DNA of 64,000 bases from Sphingobacteriales bacterium 50-39 (GTDB taxonomy: Bacteria > Bacteroidota > Bacteroidia > Chitinophagales > Chitinophagaceae), in assembly GCA_001898505.1 (NCBI GenBank), contig MKTZ01000027.1:62001-126000 (forward strand), written 5' to 3'. The notes beneath the pieces were generated by a model, which made no database searches, had not been told where the DNA came from, and worked only from the letters and a program-made list of their open reading frames with translations. Of the stretch, positions 57,323-64,000 are shown in pieces (position 1 is the first letter of the stretch; every line of letters starts with the position of its first letter). Position numbers and translations under genes: made by a program.

Positions 57323-58666
57323 ATGAATAAACATCTCTTGGGAACTCTACTGCCTTTTTTTACTGGGCTCATTGGTAATGCACAAGTTCAGGATACATCC
57401 CGCCCAAGCCCCTGGTCCGTACATTTTCAACTAACGGTCATCAGCCAGAAACACGCTGGCTTTAAAGCCGCCTATAGCGGAATGAACAGTCTGGCGGACA
57501 CCGTTGAACCTGCCGCCAGCAGCATCACCACCACTCTTTTCCTCGGCAGGAGGTTATGGAAAAACGCCGCCATCTATTTGAACCCCGAGCTCTCTGGCGG
57601 CCATGGGCTCAGCGCTGCCGTAGGCGTTGCCGGCGCCCTGAATGGAGAAACTTACCGCATCGGCGATCCCGCACCCATGGTTTCCATAGCCCGTGCATAT
57701 CTGCAACAAACCATTCCATTGGGCCATAGCGGCAACGACAACATCAGTGACGCCGCCAACCAGGTCGCCGGGAGTCTCCCTTCCAGCCGGATCACCTTTA
57801 CGGCAGGTAAATTCGCGATATCCGACTTCTACGACAAGAATAGCTACAGCCACGACCCCCGCAGCCAGTTCTTCAACTGGTCCCTCATGAGCAACGGCGC
57901 CTGGGATTATCCGGCAAACACCAAGGGCTACACCATGGGTCTTGTCGCCGAACTCGTCAAGCCCGAATGGGCCATCCGCCTGTCCAGCGTAGCCGTGCCC
58001 AAGATCGCCAACCAGCCGGAAATGGAATACGTATTTGGAAAAGCACATTCCGAAACCGCCGAATTCGAACACCAGCTTCATATTGGCCAGCGGCCAGGAG
58101 TGATCCGTCTCCTCCTCAGCCACACCGCCTCCCGCGCTCCTTCCTACAAAGGAGGCCTGGCCGCGCTGGCAAACCATGATACTACCCTGCTAAAGGTTAT
58201 TTCCGGTAACGCCCAGGGCACTGCCTACGGCGGCCATAAAACGGGTATCGGCCTTGGCATCGAGCAACAGCTCTCCGACGTCGTTGGTGTTTTCGCCCGC
58301 GCCGGATGGAATGACGGCAAACATGCCACCTGGGCCTTTACCGAGATCGACCAAACTTTGCAAGCAGGCCTGTCCTTGAAAGGTTCCCGATGGCATCGGC
58401 CCGAAGATGTTGTCGGCATCGCCGGTGTCATCAATGGTATTTCAACCGACCATCGCGCATTTCTAAAAGCTGGCGGCTATGGCTTTATCATTGGCGATGG
58501 CGACCTCAATTACTCCCGTGAGCAGATCCTGGAGGCGTACTATAATGCAAAGCTGTTCAGCAACATTTGGCTCACCTTCGACTACCAATTCGTCAAAAAC
58601 CCCGGCTACAATAAGGACAGGGGGCCGGTGCATGTGTTTGGCATTCGCGGACATATTGAATTTTAA
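57323..58666 (+). CDS. OprB-like carbohydrate-porin family outer-membrane protein
   Basis: 447 residues with a signal peptide ending IGNAQ (about residue 20). The mature protein is a beta-barrel with the OprB/carbohydrate-selective porin pattern: WSVHFQLTVISQKHAGF near the start, ITFTAGKFAISDFYDKNSYS, GIGLGIEQQLSDVVGVFARAGW, and the ending NPGYNKDRGPVHVFGIRGH. Such porins let small sugars through in other bacteria. Its position as the last gene of the Mg2+ operon suggests that it passes Mg2+ or a chelate (inference). The last four bases overlap the convergent adaptor gene. Confidence 0.85.
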   Translation: MNKHLLGTLLPFFTGLIGNAQVQDTSRPSPWSVHFQLTVISQKHAGFKAAYSGMNSLADTVEPAASSITTTLFLGRRLWKNAAIYLNPELSGGHGLSAAVGVAGALNGETYRIGDPAPMVSIARAYLQQTIPLGHSGNDNISDAANQVAGSLPSSRITFTAGKFAISDFYDKNSYSHDPRSQFFNWSLMSNGAWDYPANTKGYTMGLVAELVKPEWAIRLSSVAVPKIANQPEMEYVFGKAHSETAEFEHQLHIGQRPGVIRLLLSHTASRAPSYKGGLAALANHDTTLLKVISGNAQGTAYGGHKTGIGLGIEQQLSDVVGVFARAGWNDGKHATWAFTEIDQTLQAGLSLKGSRWHRPEDVVGIAGVINGISTDHRAFLKAGGYGFIIGDGDLNYSREQILEAYYNAKLFSNIWLTFDYQFVKNPGYNKDRGPVHVFGIRGHIEF

Positions 58667-59820
58667 TTTTCCTGCATTTTGTTTTTCAGCTTACCCAGCA
58701 GGGCATACGCGCCCTTTATGGCAATGCGTGTATTGGTCCAGTCCTGGCTGCCCGACGTTTTAAGTTCGATGAATCCCTGGTCTGTATTTCCCGTCTCGAC
58801 TGCAGTGAGGTAGAATTCATTTTTGTTCTTCCAGATGAACAGGTATTTTTTGCCCATGTAATTGACAACGGCATCTTCCGGCACTGCAAGCACTTTTTGA
58901 TTGTCCAGTTGAAATATGCCCGAAAGAAACATTCCCGGCAGCAGTTCGTGGTGGGCGCCTTCGAAATGGCAATGGATCAGGCCGGCGCGGCTGTCGTTGA
59001 CGTTGCGTGTGACCAGGATGGTCTCCACATCGTAGAATTTTGCAGGCTGATCCAGCAGCGCAACCTTACCGCGCATGCCCTTGCGGAAGAGCGCAATGTC
59101 CTTCTCAAAGATGGTCATCGCCGCATGGATATCCGTCGGATTGACCAGTTCGAAGAGTACGTCAGCCGGGTTCACATATTTTCCGACATTGACATTCACT
59201 TTGCTGACATAGCCGTCGATAGGAGAATAGATGCGCGTCTGTGAGGAGATGCCGGCTACGGTAAGTTTTTCGGGAGCAATGTGGATCAAGCGGAGCTTTT
59301 CGGCTGTAGCGTTCAGAATGGCTTCCTGGGTTTTGTATTCACTCAAGGCCATCTGGTATGTTTTTTTGCTGGTAGCATCGGCATCACTGAGCTCCTTCTG
59401 CCGTTGCAGGTCGGCAGACAAATAGTCCAGCTTTGCCCTGGTGGTAAGATAATCCTGCTGCAACTGTACGAAGGACTGGTCTTCCATGACGGCGATGGGG
59501 TCGCCTTTATGAACCGGATAGCCCGGTAAAAGCGGCGTCGACCGTAGATAGCCGCCCATGGGAAAACTTACGGATACCAGGTTTTGTGGTGGTACGTCCA
59601 CTATCCCGTTGAGGCGGATGGTTGTTTGAAGGTCTTTCTGCTCCGGGTAGCCTGTTTCGATGCCTGCGTTGGTCATTTGGGTACTGTCCAGCACAACCAT
59701 GTCGGTCGATGGTACAGCGGTGGATTGTTTTGCGTCGGTGTCGGAATGAGTGCAGGAGATCCCCGTAGAGAGTATTCCCAGTGCAATGAGCGGTAAATAT
59801 TTTATGATGGTCATGATCAT
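58663..59820 (-). CDS. Heavy-metal RND efflux periplasmic adaptor lipoprotein (CusB/CzcB-like)
   Basis: 385 residues. A lipoprotein signal ends at ISC (Cys23). The protein follows the HlyD/CusB order: lipoyl half (NGIVDVPPQNLVSVSFPMGG), long alpha-hairpin (about 125-195, LQQDYLTTRAKLDYLSADLQRQ), second lipoyl half (RIYSPIDGYVSKVNVNVGKYV) and beta-barrel (GKVALLDQPAKFYDVETILV). It links the inner-membrane pump to the outer-membrane factor. No metal-binding histidine-rich N terminus is visible. It lies six bases downstream of the pump/OMF gene on the same strand. Confidence 0.92.
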   Translation of the reverse strand: MIMTIIKYLPLIALGILSTGISCTHSDTDAKQSTAVPSTDMVVLDSTQMTNAGIETGYPEQKDLQTTIRLNGIVDVPPQNLVSVSFPMGGYLRSTPLLPGYPVHKGDPIAVMEDQSFVQLQQDYLTTRAKLDYLSADLQRQKELSDADATSKKTYQMALSEYKTQEAILNATAEKLRLIHIAPEKLTVAGISSQTRIYSPIDGYVSKVNVNVGKYVNPADVLFELVNPTDIHAAMTIFEKDIALFRKGMRGKVALLDQPAKFYDVETILVTRNVNDSRAGLIHCHFEGAHHELLPGMFLSGIFQLDNQKVLAVPEDAVVNYMGKKYLFIWKNKNEFYLTAVETGNTDQGFIELKTSGSQDWTNTRIAIKGAYALLGKLKNKMQEN

Positions 59821-59826
59821 TCAAAT

Positions 59827-62800
59827 TTATTTGGTGAGAAGATATTCAATTTCGATGCGTTGCGTGATCAGGTTGCTGAGTGCGTCGATGTACTGCAGGC
59901 GGATCTGGATGGCATTGCCGACTGAGGCACCCCATTCGATGTAACTGATAGCGCCATTCTTAAAGCTCAATATGGACGTTTGGAGCAAGGTGTTGGACTG
60001 AGCGAGCGCACTGGTGCGGTAATAAGAGACCGTCTCCGCGTATTTCGCATAGGCGTTCGTGACCCGTGCCAGCTGGGCCTTCAATTGTTCGAGAGCGACC
60101 TGGCCGGATGCGTTGGCAATGGCTTCCTGCTGCTCTGCGGCTTTTATGCGGGCCTTTTGTGCACGGCTGAAGATCGGGATGCTTAGTCCCAATTGAACGG
60201 ATGAGAACCTGCTGGAACCTCCGTAGTAGACCTCCGAGCGATCTTTAGTCAACTGCCAACCGGCGATGGATTGATTCGTATAGCCCATACTGATGTCCGG
60301 AAGCAAACGAGAACGCTGGACGCCCGTCGCGGCTGCTGCAATGGCTGCCTGTTGCCGATGGACCTTCATCAGAGGATGGGCTCCGATGTCGCTGCTATCG
60401 GGAAGACCGTTGGCGGGCTGGAGTACGAGCGAGTCTGCTGCGTCGAATGAACCTTCCGTGGCGAGCAAGACTCCCAGGCGGATGGAGGCATCTTTCCTGT
60501 CTGCAACCGTTTGGCGAAGCAGGAGTGCCATTTGTTGGGCCTGGTTTTCGAGCGTGGTCTTTTCCAGCAGGTTGGATTCCCCTTTTTCGAAGCGGAGTCG
60601 CGCCATCTGGCTGAAGCGGCTGTAGATGCTGTCCATTTGTTCCAGCAGCAGCTGTCTTTCGCGCAAGACCTGCAGCTGAAGATAGGCCAGTTTCACCAGC
60701 CGGGCGACCTCTGCCGCTTGCAAGACCGTTCCGGCTCTTGCGCCATCGAGTTCCGCGCTGAAGAGCTCCCGCTGGCGGGAATATACCTGTGGGAGGGAGA
60801 ATGTCTGGGATACCGTAAACTTATTATCGAACAGTGCGCTGTTGATATGACCCCATTCCGTCGTTAGTTGGGTTGGAGGGATATCGGCGCCCGAGCGACG
60901 CATGATCTCATAATATTTTTCCCGGAGCCGGCTGACGGTGAGGGCGCCATTCTGCTTACCGGCGATTTGAAGCGCCTGATCCAGGCTGATCTTCTGAGGT
61001 TGCTGGGCCGAGAGGATCGCGGGCGTGGCTAGTGAGAGCAGGAGCAGGACCGGCAGTTTGAGTTGACTGCGACGGCGGCCAATTCCGGAGTTTCGGCGTC
61101 CTTCCATCATCAGATAGAGAGTAGGCAGCACCAGCAGCGTCAGCAGGGTAGATGTGACGAGGCCGCCGATGACCACCGTAGCCAAAGGCCGCTGAACCTC
61201 TGCGCCGGCCCCATTGCTGAGGGCCATGGGGAGAAAGCCCAGGGAGGCTACTGCCGCCGTCATCAGGACCGGTCTGAGCCGGACCTCTGTGGCATAGAAG
61301 ATGATCTTCCGGGCATCGCTCATCCCATGTTCCTTTAGCCTATTCATCTCGCTGATGAGGACAATGCCGTTGAGGACCGCCACGCCGAACAGCGCAATAA
61401 AGCCTACGCCCGCGGAGATGCTGAAGGGCATGCCTCTTGCCCAGAGAGCAAGGACCCCGCCGATGGCTGAAAGGGGGATGGCGGAGAAGATCAGGAGGCT
61501 GTATTTGATGCGCCCGAAGGCAAAGAAGAGCATGAGAAAGATGAGCAGCAGGGCGATGGGCAGAGCGATGGTGAGGCGTCGGGTAGCCGCCTGGAGGTTT
61601 TCATACTGTCCGCCATAGGTAATATAATATCCAGCAGGCAGGTTCAACTCGCGTGAGACCTTTTCCCGCAATTCATTGACGATGCTTTGCACGTCCCGGC
61701 CCCGGACGTTGAAGCCTACCGAGATGCGCCGATGAGCATCTTCACGCTGTATCTGATAGGGGCCGTCTTTGATCGCCACCGTGGCGAGGGTGCTAAGGGG
61801 TACCTGGTCCCCGTTGGAGAGACCGACAGGTAAATTCCCAATAGCGACCGGATCGCTTTTCCAATTCTCGTGCATGCGAATGACGAGATCATATCGCCTG
61901 TCGCCCTCGAATACCAGACCGGTGGACGCGCCTGCATAGGCCGATTGGATGGTATTGTTGACATCGCTGATGGTAGCGCCGTAGCTGGCCATGGCTGGAC
62001 GATCGTATCGGATCACCAACTGCGGCACTCCCGTGACCGTCTCCAAATAAAGGTCTTTGGCGCCTTTTACGGTTTGAATGATGTGGCCCAGCTTTTCTTC
62101 GTAGCGCGAGAGCGTATCCAGGTCATCTCCGAATATCTTGCAAACGACATCCTGCCGTGCGCCCGTCATCAGCTCGTTGAACCGCATCTGGACGGGAAAT
62201 TGAAATCCGGTGGCGATGCCGGGCACTGCTTCGAGGGCAGCGCTCATTTTGTTGGCCAGCTCGGGAAAATTTTTGGCTTTCTTCCATTCCGCCTTGGGCC
62301 GGAGTATGACCATCATATCAGCTGCCTCGAGCGGCATAGGATCGGTAGGGATCTCCCCGGACCCTATTTTGGTGACAACCTTTTCTACTTCCGGAAAGCT
62401 GTCCAGCAGCACTCGCGCGGATTGTTGCGTGGTCTGTATCGTATTGGAGAGAGAAGAGCCTGTCAGCAGCCGTGTGTCCACCGCAAAGTCGCCTTCTTCC
62501 AGCTGCGGGATAAACTCTCCGCCCAGGCGGGTCAGGAGAAAGATGGAGCAGCAGAATAGCAGGAAAGCCGTCGTAATAACCCATCGGGGAGTGCGAAGGA
62601 CTTTCTTTAAAAAGGGCTGATAGATCCGGAGCAGCCATTCGATGAGGCGATCGGAAATGGTCTTCTTATGATCCAGCTTTTTGCTGAGGAAGAGGGCGCT
62701 CATCATTGGGACATACGTCAATGAGAGAAGAAAAGCGCCGATGATGGCAAAGGAGACCGTTTCCGCCATAGGCCGGAACATTTTACCCTCGATGCCTTGC

Positions 62801-64000
62801 AGTGATAGGATGGGTAGATAGACGATCAGGATGATGACCTGGCCGAAAACTGCGCTACTCATCATTTTCCTTGCCGAGACCTCTACCGTTTCGTTCATTT
62901 CCCCCTGGTCGATGGTGGCCACCTGACCCAGGATGCGTCCATGCGAGAGCTTGTGGATCACAGCCTCTACGATGATGACGGCACCGTCCACCAGCAGGCC
63001 GAAATCGAGCGCGCCGAGACTCATCAGGTTGCCACTGACGCCAAAGATATTCATCATAATGATGGCGAAAAGCATGGAAAGGGGTATCACGGAGGCTACG
63101 AGCAGGCCCGCGCGAATATTGCCCAGGAATAGGACCAGCACCAGGATAACGATGAGAGCGCCTTCCAGCAGGTTATGTTCCACCGTGGAGATCGCATTGC
63201 CGACCATTTTGCTCCTGTCGAGGAAAGGTTCGATGACAATGCCTTCGGGCAGCGTCTTTTCGATGTCCCTGATCTTCTTCTTGATATTTGTGATGACCTT
63301 GCTGCTGTTCTCGCCCTTGAGCATCATGACGACCGCGCCGGATACTTCCCCGGCATCATTGAACAGCATGGCGCCATAGCGGATGGCGCTGCCCATGCGC
63401 ACGTCGGCCACATCCCTGACCAGGACGGGAGTGTGGATGCCAGTCTGTTTGACAACGATGTTGCCGATGTCATCCAGCGTGCCCGCCAGTCCTTCGGTGC
63501 GTATAAAGAGCACGTTGGGGCCTTTCTCGATATAGGCGCCGCCGGCATTCTGGTTGTTGGCCTGGAGGCATTTATAGACCTCTGCAATGGTGAGCTGGAA
63601 GCTTTTGAGGCGTTCAGGGTTGACCGCCACTTCATATTGCCGGACCTTGCCGCCGAAGCTGCTGACATCGGCAACGCCCTCCGTGCCGAGCAACTGCCGG
63701 CGAATGATCCAGTCCTGGATGTCCCGAAGCGCGTTGAGATCGTATTTGCCTTCGTAACCCGGTTTGGTATGGACGGCATATTGAAAGATCTCTCCCAGGC
63801 CGGTGGTCACCGGTCCCAACTGAGGATCGCCCATGCCCGCCGGTATTTGCTGCCGGACCTGGATCAGCCGCTCGCTGACCTGCTGGCGGGCCCAGTAGAC
63901 GTCGGTGGCATCGTTAAAGACAATAGTGACCAGGCTGAGACCGAAGCGGGAAAAGCTTCGCTGTTCGACAATGCCGGGGACATTTCGTGTGGCCTGTTCT
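59827..64000 (-). CDS. CzcA-type heavy-metal RND pump fused to TolC-type outer-membrane factor (5' end outside window)
   Basis: The frame runs to the window edge, so the first ~50 residues are missing; the ATG at 63834 is internal. The visible start reads GLSLVTIVFNDATDVYWARQ, a conserved porter-domain strand. The pump has the proton-relay motif DFGLLVDGAVIIVE (near 62970-63015), which is closer to CzcA-type divalent-cation pumps than to CusA. After the last pump helix (near 61100) comes a basic segment and a hydrophobic stretch ending ILSAQQ (about 61085-60998), then a full TolC-type outer-membrane factor (about 410 residues; ISLDQALQIAGKQNG, FSLPQVYSRQRELFSAEL). Such pump/OMF fusions are known in Bacteroidetes. 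It exports metal ions from periplasm or cytoplasm through the outer membrane. Confidence 0.92.
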   Translation of the reverse strand, partial: EQATRNVPGIVEQRSFSRFGLSLVTIVFNDATDVYWARQQVSERLIQVRQQIPAGMGDPQLGPVTTGLGEIFQYAVHTKPGYEGKYDLNALRDIQDWIIRRQLLGTEGVADVSSFGGKVRQYEVAVNPERLKSFQLTIAEVYKCLQANNQNAGGAYIEKGPNVLFIRTEGLAGTLDDIGNIVVKQTGIHTPVLVRDVADVRMGSAIRYGAMLFNDAGEVSGAVVMMLKGENSSKVITNIKKKIRDIEKTLPEGIVIEPFLDRSKMVGNAISTVEHNLLEGALIVILVLVLFLGNIRAGLLVASVIPLSMLFAIIMMNIFGVSGNLMSLGALDFGLLVDGAVIIVEAVIHKLSHGRILGQVATIDQGEMNETVEVSARKMMSSAVFGQVIILIVYLPILSLQGIEGKMFRPMAETVSFAIIGAFLLSLTYVPMMSALFLSKKLDHKKTISDRLIEWLLRIYQPFLKKVLRTPRWVITTAFLLFCCSIFLLTRLGGEFIPQLEEGDFAVDTRLLTGSSLSNTIQTTQQSARVLLDSFPEVEKVVTKIGSGEIPTDPMPLEAADMMVILRPKAEWKKAKNFPELANKMSAALEAVPGIATGFQFPVQMRFNELMTGARQDVVCKIFGDDLDTLSRYEEKLGHIIQTVKGAKDLYLETVTGVPQLVIRYDRPAMASYGATISDVNNTIQSAYAGASTGLVFEGDRRYDLVIRMHENWKSDPVAIGNLPVGLSNGDQVPLSTLATVAIKDGPYQIQREDAHRRISVGFNVRGRDVQSIVNELREKVSRELNLPAGYYITYGGQYENLQAATRRLTIALPIALLLIFLMLFFAFGRIKYSLLIFSAIPLSAIGGVLALWARGMPFSISAGVGFIALFGVAVLNGIVLISEMNRLKEHGMSDARKIIFYATEVRLRPVLMTAAVASLGFLPMALSNGAGAEVQRPLATVVIGGLVTSTLLTLLVLPTLYLMMEGRRNSGIGRRRSQLKLPVLLLLSLATPAILSAQQPQKISLDQALQIAGKQNGALTVSRLREKYYEIMRRSGADIPPTQLTTEWGHINSALFDNKFTVSQTFSLPQVYSRQRELFSAELDGARAGTVLQAAEVARLVKLAYLQLQVLRERQLLLEQMDSIYSRFSQMARLRFEKGESNLLEKTTLENQAQQMALLLRQTVADRKDASIRLGVLLATEGSFDAADSLVLQPANGLPDSSDIGAHPLMKVHRQQAAIAAAATGVQRSRLLPDISMGYTNQSIAGWQLTKDRSEVYYGGSSRFSSVQLGLSIPIFSRAQKARIKAAEQQEAIANASGQVALEQLKAQLARVTNAYAKYAETVSYYRTSALAQSNTLLQTSILSFKNGAISYIEWGASVGNAIQIRLQYIDALSNLITQRIEIEYLLTK

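Overview
The window reads as Bacteroidota chromosome, most likely the class Chitinophagia (family Chitinophagaceae by inference). It has a SusC/SusD pair driven by a hybrid two-component sensor, several Bacteroidetes-type promoters (TTTG, about 20 bases, TAnnTTTG), little use of Shine-Dalgarno sites, many secreted glycoside hydrolases, and four paralogous MacB/FtsX-type permeases with no ATPase gene beside them. There is no rRNA, no CRISPR array, no recognisable transposase or integrase. One tRNA gene, tRNA-Pro(UGG), lies at 48.13-48.20 kb.

Layout. 0-2.8 kb: a small membrane protein cut by the window edge, and a permease. 3.0-18.9 kb: a polysaccharide utilization locus with hybrid sensor/AraC regulator, SusC, SusD, a GH30-like lipoprotein hydrolase, a large FG-GAP/ASPIC lipoprotein and a GH35 beta-galactosidase; the enzyme pair suggests a beta-galactan side chain such as beta-1,6-galactan of arabinogalactan (inference). 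18.9-27.6 kb: small monooxygenase-like proteins, a decayed Ig-domain lipoprotein, a second permease, an AraC regulator with an SDR oxidoreductase, and an ArsR-SRPBCC/VOC-DoxX operon whose promoter carries a clear inverted repeat. 27.7-37.5 kb: OmpA lipoprotein, GH97, AlkA-type glycosylase, then a two-gene beta-glycan module: a GH26 mannanase followed by a 1235-residue secreted fusion of a GH9 hydrolase with a cellobiose/mannobiose 2-epimerase-type domain. A PER-like class A beta-lactamase follows. 37.5-48.1 kb: two more permeases, a jelly-roll/alpha-beta hydrolase fusion, Crp-type regulator, DinB protein, DUF5916 barrel.

48.1-51.4 kb is an accessory strip: tRNA-Pro with a nearby second copy of its 3' end, a DUF1826-like gene, a carboxypeptidase-regulatory-domain protein, then about 1.5 kb of truncated gene remnants (including a DUF4382 gene with an internal deletion and a frameshifted membrane gene).

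51.4-58.7 kb is a probable magnesium-transport unit: an OmpR-type response regulator and histidine kinase, followed by four consecutive 11-bp direct repeats next to a TAGCTTTG -7 element, then a leader with a possible 13-codon peptide, MgtC-like protein, a 62-residue two-helix membrane peptide, an MgtA-type P-type ATPase and an OprB-like porin. It is organised like a PhoPQ-regulated Mg2+ system. 58.7-64 kb, opposite strand: a heavy-metal RND efflux system in which the CzcA-type pump and TolC-type outer-membrane factor are one polypeptide, followed by its lipoprotein adaptor; the pump runs off the window edge.
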